Shown: positions 13,301 through 24,080 of the stretch, piece after piece
How positions within the stretch are numbered: the first letter of the stretch is position 1
How the letters are laid out: every line of letters starts with the position of its first letter
From: Pelargonium tetragonum
Taxonomy: Eukaryota; Streptophyta; Magnoliopsida; Geraniales; Geraniaceae
DNA length: 47,966 nt
Direction of reading: 5' to 3'
Assembly: GCA_036897445.1 (NCBI GenBank)
Contig: JAYMTL010000145.1
Location: forward strand, 1-47,966
Notes under the pieces: model-generated
Databases searched by the model: none
Told to the model about the DNA's origin: nothing
The model's input: only the letters and a program-made list of their open reading frames with translations
Position numbers and translations under genes: made by a program

Positions 13301-16300
13301 TTGAGTATTCAGAATCCCCAGAAAAGTCCTGACTTGCAGAATGGTATGCATCTTTAAAAATATTATAAAGTTGAACCCTCAATTTTAGGGCACCCGATAT
13401 TAGATAAATTAGATATATAGGACACTTTGATAATATCCCTGTTACGTCATTGCCAATTAGTAGTAGTTGTTGTACAAAGGTGATGAATGCTCACTAAAGG
13501 AGACGGCAATTGACAGAAGGCCCTAGTCTACGAAGGTTATAGATAGAATTTCTTGGAACATATAAGTAACTTCATAGCGATTTTGAGGCTTAAGAGAAAT
13601 CTCTGATTCATAATTAATAAGTTTGTACTTAGTTTTGTAAGTAAGATTTAATGTAGTATTGTAGTATTAATAAAATGGGACAGTTGTAGTAACAAAGAGA
13701 ATTTTAGAAAGCCTAAGGGGGGTACAACTACAGCAAACCTAGCCCCTCTAAAGAAAAAATCTTAAGTTCTCCTAGGGTATTACATTTGTCCAGAAATGAT
13801 ACAACCTAGGTATGTTTGGAAAAAGAGCTTGGTAGTATAAAGAAATTAGGAAGCCCGCTTAGAAAATTGTAAAAATAATGATTTTAATTACTGACTATAC
13901 TATGTACTTTGATGTGCTGCTTTCCTATCCGAAAAGTATCTAATAACAAAAATGTACTCCTTGTTATAGGGGACTCTTGTTTAGTGAAAGGTCGTTTTTA
14001 AGTATTAACTGTTGTAATTTAACGAGTAAGAAATCCTTTTAATTGCGTTATATTGGGGGTGTATTATATCTTCAGTTTATATGACTTGGTATATACCTCT
14101 TGAAACCCCTAATTTTAGGTCTAAGAGGCGTTTCTCATATGTTAGGATAAGAATCTCCGGTATACCCCTTCAGTTTCCGGATGCTGGGAGTTGCGCTAAA
14201 TTAGGTTTATTGCGAAGGAGGACATAATAAAAAATTTAGGGGGAACTCTTAGTTCTTTTTTTATCTTTGTTTGAAAGGGATCCCTTCCCTATATTTCTTT
14301 TTTATGGGTTTTAAGTCAAAATAAAAACGGGGTTAGTTGTGTCGGTTTAAGAGTTGCCCCGAGTATTATAAAACTTTATGGGGTTCTTTTTGGTAATAGT
14401 TAGTAATGTATTGGCTTAAGGTATGTGTCCCTTTCATAAGGAACTCCGCTTTTTAATTTAAAGATTAGGTAAGGGGGTGATAAACTGAAATTTTATAGAG
14501 AAGTAAATATCTATATAAAGTTAATCGAGTTGAGCTAATTTAGTACGCTAATATCCGGAAAGAGTGTCCCTTATAGTTAGACCCTATCATATATCATTCT
14601 GTTTCTTTTCCCTTAATAGATAAGGTTTTTTAAGGGTTACCGCAGCTATAGCTAGTTATATCCCCGATATTTATATTAGGTACATAATACTACAGCTCTC
14701 CTCAAGGGGTTTGACTTTAGAGTTGATCCTTTGCGATTTCCTTACCGGGCTTTTAGAAAGAAAATTTAGTCCTTAAACTTTTTTTAGTTTTTTGCTTAGG
14801 ACCTTGCGAAAAGTACTTTACTTAATTATAAAAGCATCCGAATTAGGACTCATAGTATTTTCCACTTTCTAGAGTCCATGGAAGGAGTTTCCCTTTTTAA
14901 CCGCCAACAACTTATTAAGGCGTATAGTTTTGTCTTTGAGTGTTAAAATCTACCTAGTGACTAGATGTAGCTAAGGAAACAGCCTTATAATATCTCTCTT
15001 CCAGCCAGAAAAAGCGCTATGAATACAAATTTAACAAAGAAAAAGCACCTGCAAGCTAAATAGAAGCGGGGTTTACTCACTGTAGGAGAATTTTCTTATG
15101 GGTCCAAAGCTAAGAGCTCCTTCGACAAAGCAAGTTTGGACTTAAGGAAAAACGGGGTAAATTTGAAAGGGTTTACTTATTGCAGTCTATAGTAAATTAA
15201 ATAGAACTCGGTTATCTGAAATAGAAAGGGGTGTGCAAGAAACTATATAATAATATAAGTCTTAACCGATAGAGTTTTTTACTTGCAAATGTCCTCATCT
15301 AAAATTTTATACTTGTCTGGAAACCGAGAAGAAGGTTACTTATACGAAGGGTACTTCCTAATCTTACCCGTAAAACATAAGGCTTTTGAAAGACTGCCCC
15401 TGTACCAAGTATCTTATCTCTTATAATACAAGTCAAACTGACCCTGTTTAATTTTAATTAAAGTAAAGTATATAAATTTTGTGCTTTAGTTCCCCCGAAT
15501 AACTTATAAGACCAAAAAAGGAAGTTCTAAAAAACTCGTATTACCCGCCAGCCTTTCACGATACGTAAGCCCCTTTTTATGCCTAATCCTTTACTAGCTA
15601 ATTCCAATTCTAAATAGAGTGCAATACTTTATTATTACTAAAAAAAACCCAGTCTCTTCCGCAAGAGGCTGAAAATCAGTGTCCTAAGTAGCCGACTAAG
15701 ACCCCAATGTATGATTCTATTAGAAATTTTTATCCTATATATTATCACTTCCTCTAAATTATAGAGTTTTAAGTCCTTTTGGAGTAAAAGCCTAAAACGG
15801 AATATTCTTAAGTTTTTCAAGGAACCCGTGAATACTCTGAGGATTGGTAGCTAATTATTACTCAACACAAGCAGAGAGCTCAAAGGTACATTATATATGC
15901 GAATGCCCAGAACGGAGATTTTGACCAGGCGAAAGCAGGTGTATGACCTAAGGGTTATGTAAAAAGAACTTTTTCAAGCCTAGTATTTCTTTGTATATTA
16001 CAAGAGAGTAGGAAAGACTCCTATGGCAGCCTCTTAGAATTTTATAAGGTTTGACTCCTTTTTTTACTGAGAGGAACTCATATTCGTCGATAGGGTCCAC
16101 TCCTTATTCTAGTTCTAGCAAGTATTCTCTTTTTTGGGGGTTTACTCCGTTCTAAAAGGGATCCTTTTTTTGAAGATTTTTGTATAGAATTTGCCTTATG
16201 CCTCTACTTGTATAACTCCAAGTACTTTGCAGAATATCTTCCCGTCGGATTCTTAGTCACTCAACTACGTATAAACCGGTAACAAATAAAGTATAAAGGC

Positions 16301-17883
16301 CTTTAAAAGTCTGGGACGTATAAATTTCCCAGAGCAGATAGCAGGGACTCTTGATATAGGCAAGAATTTATATAAATAAGGAGGGTTTCCTAATAGAATA
16401 GTTTGATTTTCTTTAAATTTTAATATTAAAAGTATTCTTTACAAAAAAGTACTTTGTCAAAGGGTTGTTATCTAATTTCAGGATCAAGGATAAAACCGTA
16501 GAGAGGAGCGCTTTAGAAAGATAGGATCTAACCGGAGTTTTTTATACTAAAACTTTTTTATTACAAGAAGTTTTCTTCAGTTTTTCTTACTTCAGAGCAT
16601 TAAGAAAAAGACTACTAAAGAAGGTTAATTTGAATTTATATTATATTCAAGGACCTCTTAACAAAGCACTTTCAAAGTTACCCTATTTTGGAATTGCTAA
16701 GTTAAAGAGTAAAGGACCCGGGAATCCGGCAGATCTGGGTATGTATTGTAGTAAGGGTTTTTAAACGAAAATTTTGTGTAGTATCTCAAAATTCCGGAAT
16801 TCTAGCTCTAACCCAAAGAAAGTCTGGGTCATAACTAATTAAAATAAATAAAGTTAGGAAGAGATTTAGCTCCATTTTGAGTGTTAAGGGGTGCAATACT
16901 TCCTTTTTTTCTATAAGTTCTCTTATAGGTCCTCTCTTAAATCCAGTCAGCTAAGCAGTGGAAATATAGGTGTTTAATAGAAAAATTAGATAAAGTTACA
17001 AAAAAAATCCTTGGGGAGTGCTATCGCCTTTAAAGTTTTCCAAGCTCGTGACAAAAAATGAATTGCTCTGGAAACAGCAGAAGTCGGAAGTTTAATTAAA
17101 TATATGAGACTAGACTCCCTTTTTTACTTCTCTTTACTAAGTGGGAAGTCCTGGGTATTTTTTAGAAAAACCTGCCTTAAGGAGAGACGCCACATAGGAA
17201 CTAAAGGAACCTTATAAATACAAGGAAGGGCATGAAGTTTTCCTTTTGTTGGCTAAGTATAATGAACACCATATGCAATAGATAACCAATGGATAAACCC
17301 CTAGAAGCGAAATCCGTAAAGGAAATAATATAGCTGGGCTTTTCAACACTTATTTTTAGGGAAACATCTAAGCATCTGTGGTACACTCGTATAAGGGTTT
17401 CTTTGGAATAAAATGACTTTAAATTTGCTCTTTGAAATATAATATTTCACAATATTTTTAACAACTTTCTTTTAACATAACAAGCTTAAGACCTTTGCTG
17501 GATAGAACTCTTAAGGGTATACTGGTGATATTAAGGAGTCTTCAAGAATCTAATAAAAAACTTAGGTTGCGCATTTTTCATACGTAAAAGGTTCCTTGTA
17601 ACATAGTATTGAGTAAATACTGCCGAAAAAGGAATACTTTACAGAACTAAAATAACCCGGAATTTCACCGCTGTTATACAGAGAGTTTAGATCTCTGTCT
17701 TTTGGGTTAGGGTAAAAAGGGTCCCTGTTCTTGAAATGAAGATCACTTATTAAGTAGATAAAACCTAAAAAAGCTTTCCCCGGAATGAAGTTAGAAGCAC
17801 AGTACGAGAGCCAAACTAATTTTAGATAAACTGGTTAAAGCAGGAACCTATCAGCATCAAAAAAAATTAGGTTCGAATCCCCG

Positions 17884-17904
17884 TGTTATAGTTAAACTAT
17901 AACA
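17884..17904. repeat. Perfect 10-bp inverted repeat
   Basis: TGTTATAGTT and AACTATAACA are separated by a single base, giving a perfect dyad with 10-bp arms. It immediately follows GGTTCGAATCCCCG, a consensus-like tRNA T-loop string at 17870-17883. No acceptor, D or anticodon stem can be built upstream, so I do not call a tRNA. A chance palindrome in A+T-rich DNA is the simplest reading. A terminator is unlikely because no gene precedes it and no T-run follows. Confidence 0.35.
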
Positions 17905-19429
17905 GTATACCTTGTAAATAGAGACCGAAAAGACAAACCTTTTTTTGTAAATAACAGACGTCCTTATTCTATTAAAAAGGGAAGCCCTTGCCCGACCAGT
18001 TCTTTAAATATGAATAAAGAAAGGGGATCCAGTATACCCAATCTAAAACTAGAATGCCTCTAAACATTTTTTAATTTAATCTGGAACTACGAATGACTCA
18101 CTTGTTTATAATGAAGCCTAATTAGTACTGACCACACAGATTTAGAACCCCTTACTGAGAAATTTACGGGTGAGTGGAATGAAACAAGGTACTCTATCTC
18201 TTCAGGATTTTTAATATACCCTATGTATTATGTATCAAGCTATACTTAACCTAAGAAAAGGCCTCCTATTTATAAAGCACATGAGTACCCTCCTTTTTTT
18301 ACAAATACAATTCAATGTAACTTTTGCTTGTGACTTACTTTTTAGGATATGTGCTATTTCTTCTACCTGCCAAATCCTTTTTCATAGGAGCGTCGCTTTT
18401 TGTTGTCAATGTCGTGTAAAAATAATAAGATTTCGAATCAAACCAGAGCCCTTTTTAAAGCCTTATAGCTTATAGAATAAGAAATGCAATATATCCAGAA
18501 TTAAACGCCCTAAAAGCTCAAACCCTTCCCAGTTTAGAATATAAACCCAAGGAGTCTGACTTAGAAAAGCTATCGCATACGAGTGCAACTTCAAAATAAT
18601 TAGTAAACCTAAAAAAATTCTATGACCTTAAATCCTGAACTAAAAAGATGCCTTGGGCTAAATTCAACAAAGAGGTACTTTATTCATGCGCAATAACACG
18701 AGTCAGCCTACCCTCATGTATGCTTTATTTACTGCGTTTTCGGTTTTCTTGGACTTATTAAAAGAAATTGAAAGAGATAGATATAAAGCACTCTTGTTAA
18801 AGAAGTCTCTTGGTTTGAACTGGTTAAACTTGAGCTTTAAGATTGTACGGGCCTCGCAAAGTCTTTTAGAATACTCAAATTTCTTAACTAAGTTTAACTT
18901 CCAGTAAAGCAGCAGGAATTCTTCTTATTCCAATACCCCTTTATAACAAGTATTTCCCCACTATTTTAGTAAATATTAAACTAAACGAGCCACAGTAAGC
19001 TATGCACCTCGGCCTTTCGGGTTTATATCAGGGCTTCGCGAAAAGTACTCTAAAGAGAGGGGTAAATGTAAATTGCTAACTTTTGACAACAGCCAAGAAG
19101 ATAGTATGTAGGTTTTCTTTATTTAGAGAGCAGAGCTTTTTAGTTTCGGAAGGGGCCTCTTACTTCACTTCAAATCGGTACTAATGTAAACCTTTAAAAG
19201 GGTTCAGGGTTTCTAAGTCAAAAGGGAAATTTTTTTACCTACGAAGCCGCGGTACACCTATACTAGTTGTAATTTTACAAGCATAAAACTGCAGTAGAAC
19301 ATATAAGCTCATTAATTTCAATAAAACAATAAAAGAACTAAGGGCAACAAATACAAATTTAGATTAAGAACTATATCAGAACTCCTTGTAAGGCTATTTA
19401 AGTGTACTAAAACACTCGTATGCCTAACT

Positions 19430-19445
19430 TTAATTACATTACCTT
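19430..19445. repeat. Copy of the TAATTACATTACCT motif
   Basis: This is an exact copy of the 14-mer shared with 5511, 7033 and 22913, about 450 bp left of the repeat cluster at 19885. The flanking bases extend the match by only one or two positions and no other landmark of the LTR-like family is visible next to it. Confidence 0.4.
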
Positions 19446-19699
19446 TACGTTTGTTTAAAGACATCCTAGAAAGACTTTTTAAGTGAGTATTACACTTGAC
19501 AGGGAAGATAAATAACAAACCCACTTTAGCTCTTACATATACATAACTTTTTAGTAATTGGAAACAAAGGAACAGGCATTATTTACAATTAAGGACTTTC
19601 CTAGAACACCTATTAACTTCTATTATCTCTATTATGGTGGTTACTTTGTCAGAAGAGCCCCATGCTCTAGGTTTATAATCCAAAGCGTACCTTTTTTTT

Positions 19700-19884
19700 A
19701 GCTTGCTTAAGAGCTCTCTAGTCCAAGTCCATCTAATCCTAATAAAAGTCAAAGGAAACAGCTACCTCATACAATAAAACAAGTAAATCTTTATTTAAGT
19801 CACTTACTTAATACTTAAGTCAATATAAATCTAAGAATTCAAAGTCAAGGAGCAAGTCAATAGAATCGAAGAAAGATAGGTCAG
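19700..19884 (+). mobile_element. Lys/Ser-rich fossil tract left of the cluster
   Basis: Repeated AAGTCAA and AAGTNAAT words (for example around 19735-19760 and 19838-19862) give a Lys/Ser/Gln-like codon bias on the plus strand. They lead directly into the LTR-like start at 19885. The same words precede the copies at 20480 and 44563. I infer decayed 3'-terminal coding sequence of the retroelement that carried this LTR. It is broken and too short to name. Confidence 0.35.
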
Positions 19885-20120
19885 GTGTGTAAAGCATGCA
19901 TACGTAATCAAAAATCATACGTTAACCTTTCTACGCTATCGCTGCAGTCGGTAGAAGTCATGTATTACAAGTCTCTCTAAGGTTTAAACTCTCCTAGAGT
20001 AATAACTACAGCATACAAGATTATCCTTAGTCCATGCTTAGAAGCCCCTACCCTATACTAAGATAATACAAACTGGAACTATACTACTATCTGTCTGTTA
20101 TACTCTATTCCATTACTAAC
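19885..20120 (+). mobile_element. LTR-like repeat copy, plus strand (fossil)
   Basis: The copy shows GTTAACC at 19921, GCAGTCGGTAGAAGTCATGT from 19943, CTAAGGTTT near 19977, and AGAGTAATAACTACAGCATAC around 19995-20015. All four line up in order and spacing with the copy at 44563-44790 (TAGTCGGGAATAGTAATGTA, ACTAGGTTT, TAGTAATAACTGCGGAGTAC). The right parts also share an ACTCTATT..TAACTAA segment, so the two copies align over roughly 220 bp. CpA/TpG are strongly depleted here relative to ApC/GpT. Confidence 0.55.
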
Positions 20121-20261
20121 TAAAAACCTAATAAATACTTAATAAGAACACTAAGACAGGTTATAGGTATTATAGCTCCTAGGCTTGGATACAGAGCCTT
20201 ACAAAGACTATTATGAAGACTCCTATTTAGAGAAGTATAGCTCTAAAGAAAATTAAGAAGT

Positions 20262-20425
20262 ATGCGTGTCTATAATGTATGACTGTACTCACTAGAATTA
20301 CTTATAACATTAACCTCCTCCGTTTCCCTTCAGTCGGTAAGAGGGGCCTATTACACTCTACTCTAAGGCCTTATAATCCCTATTGATAAAGGACATAGAG
20401 CAAGAGTAATAGACCTTAAAGAAAC
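20262..20425 (+). mobile_element. LTR-like repeat copy, plus strand (fossil)
   Basis: Landmarks are TATAATGTATG at 20271, ATTAACCTCCTC at 20309, CAGTCGGTAAGAGGGG at 20331, CTACTCTAAGG near 20359, and CCCTATTGATAA near 20377. After them comes ACATAGAGCAAGAGTAATAG, which matches CATAGAGAGCAAGATAAAT at 7279. The block TTAACCTCCT plus AGTCGGTAA is shared exactly with the minus-strand copy at 22913-23049. It lies about 385 bp after the copy at 19885 and 200 bp before the next one. Confidence 0.55.
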
Positions 20426-20480
20426 AAGTAAACCAAGTAAGTCAAGAAAGAAGTCTAAGTCAAAGGCTAAGTCTAGAGGT
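20425..20480 (+). repeat. Lys/Ser-rich purine tract before LTR-like start
   Basis: CAAGTAAGTCAAGAAAGAAG and AAGTCTAAGTCAAAGGC repeat an AAGTC word and would encode alternating Lys and Ser in one frame. The tract abuts the LTR-like start at about 20480 with AGAGGTGTGGG between them. It is the clearest example of the tract that precedes several copies. It may be the polypurine tract plus the last codons of a lost coding region. Confidence 0.35.
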
Positions 20481-20535
20481 GTGGGTTATGATGTATGCAC
20501 TATCAGAATACTCTAATGCATTAACCTACTTTTCG
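20480..20535 (+). mobile_element. LTR-like repeat start, plus strand (fossil fragment)
   Basis: GTGGGTTATGATGTATGCAC at 20481-20500, followed by TATCAGAATACTCTAATGCA and TTAACC, aligns with the minus-strand copy starting at 23049 (TGTACTATCATAAATATATC, then AAAATGCCTTAACC). Beyond the TTAACCT block the similarity is lost, so only the first 55 bp or so are supported. This is the third copy in 650 bp in the same orientation. Confidence 0.45.
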
Positions 20536-20560
20536 ATAAAAGCATAGAACAATGAGGGAT

Positions 20561-22860
20561 ATACCTTTACTATGAAGATTTTAGGACTTTACCAGATACT
20601 CAAAAGCTTTATTAAATCCCTTTTATAAGGATCCCATTAGAATAGAAGCAGCGCTATATCCAGAAGATAATCTCAAAACCTGCAGTAAGGCTTCTTTAAG
20701 CTGTATTTACGAGCAAGACAAACGGACTTCTTCCATAAGGGTAACTCCGAAGCGAAGTTTTTTTATGTAAATAGACCGCCCTTAATACTAGCCGCCTCAA
20801 AAGCAGAGGAGTAGTTATCCCTTTCCGTACTCTAAGGTTTAGGGCAGGTAATAATAAGGGTGATATTGTTTTACTGTATACTATAGGACTCGAACTCATG
20901 GCTTTTGGGTCTGAAATGTTGTGTTTTAACGGATAAAAGAGACAACTTGGGAGGTAGTTTATCTCTCAATTTCCTCCTCTTTCAAGTAAGAATTCTTTGA
21001 TTTGAGATGCGCTAAGGGATTTCCAGCTTGGTCTAATTAAACTCTTACTAAGAACTAAGATTTTGGTATCAAAAAAGGAAAGGGGGAACTCATAAGTATA
21101 ATATAATATGCTAATAAATTAAAGGCGCAAAAATTTCTAGTCAAGTATTTGCTAATATGTAAAAACGAGTGTCACAGGCCTATCCCTTATGTTTAGAAGG
21201 TTCTAGAATAAATAGATAAATGAAGATTCTTAATTAAGGGTCTGAGACAAAAATTCCCGAAAAGTCTAAGATTAAGAGGCGCATTTCAAGAAGCAGCTAT
21301 AGTCGTAGTGGGAATTAGGGCCCCCTGCTACCTCTTCGGTTATTTAAGCCCTATCGATCGAGGTTTTTCCCATATTTTTCATAAATTTACTTGGGTTTTC
21401 CTTAGTCTATTTAACTTAAATTTTGTTACACTAAAAACCATTTTTTTGTGAAGTACTTTTTACAAGGCCCTAATCCCGATATTTTAGAATAAAAACATGT
21501 CGGCCCGAGTAAAAAGGGGGTTTATTGGGATCCCGGGGTTAAAAATGTAAAAGTAGATACTTTTCCTGCTAAGGGGGCTCTATACCTTACGACTAAAAAA
21601 GAGGTTTTGAGATTGATTTTTTTAAAGGGCCCTTAAAATCCTGCAGGCATACCCTTTGATTTACTCACTTTTATTAAAAATTTCCTCATTTGATACATAA
21701 GCCTCTAACCTATCTTGCACTAACTCAAAAGGGTACAAGAGCGAAATCACTTAAATAGAACCTTTACAAAGGGTATCCTGTGAACTAGGAGATATTACGA
21801 ATTGTGGCAACAATCTTTGATAGACTGGCAGTAGAGTATTAAGCAATAGTTAAGTATTTCATTAGTCAAATCCGCATTAGCAAAAGTTATTTTAGTTTAT
21901 GTAATACAAGGGTTTTTGTTACCATCCGCCATACTTCTTAACTTTCCCGCATTTTCTAGATATAGATAAGACACTGCTCGAGTTAGCGGGCGGTCGTGGG
22001 TCCCAAACAGTGTTGTCCTAGGTAATAGGTCTAAAGGGTTTCCCTTATCCTGAACCAATCCCACGGGCATTCATTCCTTGGATAATTTGGGAATAGAAGG
22101 GGCAGAAAGTGTCCTGTTAGCCACGGGAATGGTAATTAAAAATAGGTTAGATAGGATACAGTTATTATAAGTTAGTGCGTAGGAGCAAAAGGGAAGCCCG
22201 GGACTTATAATAATCCAAATCCTCTTTAACCCAAACTTTTAGTCTTTTAAGGCTCATTGGGAAATTCCACGATTAAAAAGTTAGTTATTAGAAAGCATAA
22301 AGAAACACCTTTTAGATATGCATCCACTCGAAATTCAAGGATTAAAGAAATCCCATTAGAAACTTTTTCCGTAATTACTTCCAAGAAAGACTCAGGATTA
22401 TACGAATTGAATACAAAAGAAAGAGAATCATGCTAAAGTTATTATCTAAAATGCTCTTTATCTTATCTGGAGTTTAGGTACTCTTAGTAAGGGGTTTTTT
22501 ATTTAACTCATAAAATGCTACAATTCCTTATTCTTTGAGTCCTGATTTACCTTGCTTTATCATTCCTTCTATTTCTTTATATCTATCCCATAAACACAAA
22601 AATCTTAATCCTTTCAGAAACCCGATTGATTGTCCCAGCTTTCTTAGTCTTTGCAGCTAGCTAGACTTATCGCGATAACTGTCGAGAGAGTTGTATTCCC
22701 TGCCCCTGAGCGCTCGGCCTTAGCTTTTGTCTTTTAGTATTTTACTTTATAATTAGTCGGAATACCTAAGAACGGGATCTTAAATAAAGAAAGATTACGG
22801 GCACTTGAAAGACACTGCTACCTGTCAACGAACTTGGCTGTTTTCATATTACTTACTTTC
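20561..22860. other. Gene-free AT-rich background, third block
   Basis: The longest open frame is 67 codons (20696-20899, minus), without a domain. A string resembling the minus-strand T-arm of a tRNA at 20886-20897 has no cloverleaf around it. I see no repeat copies, promoters or conserved motifs in this stretch. The base texture is the same as in the other background blocks. Confidence 0.6.
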
Positions 22861-22912
22861 CTCGTAGAGATACTGGACAGACGGGAAAGCACTAACAAAA
22901 GAAGTCGCTCCC

Positions 22913-22927
22913 TTAATTACATTACCT
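22913..22927. repeat. Copy of the TAATTACATTACCT motif inside the LTR-like copy
   Basis: Here the 14-mer sits about 80 bp beyond the AGTCGG block and 14 bp from the CTTATCATTAGGGAG block. This ties the dispersed motif to the LTR-like family. The equivalent spot in the plus-strand copy at 7160-7330 carries the variant AGGTAATATAATTAA. Confidence 0.5.
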
Positions 22928-23049
22928 CACTGCCTTTGTACTTATCATTAGGGAGAATGCGAACCTTAGTAGTCCATCCATAAATCTCTATTACCGACTA
23001 AACCCTTTTGTAGGAGGTTAAGGCATTTTGATATATTTATGATAGTACA
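22913..23049 (-). mobile_element. LTR-like repeat copy, minus strand (fossil)
   Basis: Read on the minus strand from 23049, the copy shows TGTACTATCAT at the start, CCTTAACCTCCTAC, TTTAGTCGGTAATAGAG, ACTACTAAGG, CTCCCTAATGATAAGTAC and AGGTAATGTAATTAAGGG. These are all the landmarks of the family in one copy and in order, which makes this the best guide to its layout. TG at the start fits LTR ends. The far end may reach to about 22800 but is not fixed. It is the first of three minus-strand copies within 1.2 kb. Confidence 0.55.
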
Positions 23050-23640
23050 GAATTACACTACAAGACCTACATACAAATAACACCCAGAAAAGACTTCCAC
23101 TTCAGTTCTCTTACCACTGAATGCCCTGTAAATCCTTTTTTCCCTAAATCTAAACTCGGAAACCTGAAATATAATAGGAACAACCCTTATACTTAATTAA
23201 ATACTTAAAAAAACTAGACTTTTTGTAATTGTAAAAAAAAAGACTTCCTAATAAAGACTAAGGAAAACGAATACAGATTAATTAGAAAGAATAAGGCTCA
23301 AACTTACTATGCTTTAGAATTCTTGTAGGAAACTAATATACTAATACAAATAGAACATGAAAGCAAATCACCTCTTAAAAACTTTGAAGAAACACGAAAG
23401 ATTTTGAATACAAAAAATATAGAATAGGTATAAAGTTTATATCCAGAATAGCCATTTATCCTTGCTGTTGATTTGACTTGAATTGCGTCGGATTTACTAT
23501 ATATAATTTACTTTTTGCTAAAGCCTTGTTCAGAAGTTTGGATCTAGAATATCTTAATACCTAAGGAAGACCAGCACCTAATATCAAAGAGGGCTTGCAG
23601 ACTAGAAAGCTGCCTATTGCTTTCCAGGAGTTTTAGAATC
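23050..23640. other. Stretch between two repeat copies, no gene seen
   Basis: About 600 bp separate the minus-strand copies at 22913 and 23671. A-runs and pyrimidine-poor words are common (for example around 23226-23250 and 23330-23420). No open frame over 60 codons, no lysine-rich tract and no family landmark is visible. It may be internal sequence of a decayed element between two LTRs, but nothing positive shows that. Confidence 0.4.
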
Positions 23641-23670
23641 ACTTGCTTCGCTAGAGGTACTACAACAAAA

Positions 23671-23800
23671 ATTAAGTGCATTCCTCTTGTTGGCTCTTAT
23701 CGTTAGGGAGGAGATATACGTTTTATCGACTTCTAGGACTTAATTCCTCTTAAAATGAAAAGAAACTAGACTCTTTTCTTACTCTGCTGTATCATATCTT
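23671..23800 (-). mobile_element. LTR-like repeat copy, minus strand (fossil)
   Basis: Read from 23800 on the minus strand it shows AAGATATGATACAGCAGAGT, GAAGTCGATAAAACGTAT, CTCCTCCCTAACGATAAG (23696-23712) and GAGGAATGCACTTAATTTT. The stretch at 23671-23712 aligns base for base with few mismatches to 22913-22957 and to 23931-23974. The TTAACCTCC block is not clear in this copy, and the middle is shorter than in its neighbours. Confidence 0.45.
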
Positions 23801-23891
23801 TCCTCAGCTTCTTATGAGTGAGACCTTTTAGGAGCTGAAATACGAGCTAGACCCTTTTTAAGAAGAAGAAATAAAACCTACGAGAGCTTCT

Positions 23892-24074
23892 TGTGTATTA
23901 TTACAGTAATATAGATTCTTTTAGTTGTTAAGATCTATTTCCTCATGTTCCCTGTAGCTTATCGTTAACGAGGAAACAAACTTAATAGTGCGTAGATACG
24001 TCCTTTTACCCAACTGTAGCGCAGCGAGAGGCGGGAATTACAAGTTAGTGAATAGTTAACCTTACACTGGGACA
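23892..24074 (-). mobile_element. Best-preserved LTR-like repeat copy, minus strand (fossil)
   Basis: On the minus strand the copy could start with TGTCCCAGTG (24074) and end with AATACACA (23892), TG...CA ends typical of LTRs, giving about 183 bp. Inside are a GC-rich block with CTCTCGCTGCGCTACAG, then TTGGGTAAAAGGACGTAT, a CTATTAAGTTTGTTTCC block, and TCGTTAACGATAAGCTAC. It keeps more G+C and CpG than the other copies, which suggests a younger insertion or less mutation. It is still without any partner or intact coding sequence. The exact ends are an inference. Confidence 0.5.
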
Positions 24075-24080
24075 TAAGCA

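Larger units (their letters stand above)
7346..19690. other. Gene-free AT-rich background, second block
   Basis: The longest open frame is 84 codons (9783-10037, plus, non-ATG start). Others of 60-81 codons lie at 8738, 11773, 15638, 17201, 18230, 18686 and 19318. None shows a domain, a conserved motif, a credible start context or a neighbour that would make sense of it. tRNA-like T-loop strings at 12083 and 17871 do not fold. The only structure I would point to is the perfect dyad at 17884-17904. The 14-mer at 19430 lies near the right edge. Otherwise nothing stands out in about 12 kb. Confidence 0.6.

Noticed and set aside
19240-19262. AGCCGCGGTA, part of the small-subunit rRNA 530 loop
   Set aside because: Only 10 bases match, with no flanking rRNA conservation.
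20880-20935. Minus-strand tRNA-like GAGTTCGAGTCC with upstream GTGTTTTAACG
   Set aside because: The T-stem contains an A-C mismatch and weak pairs, and the acceptor stem does not close.
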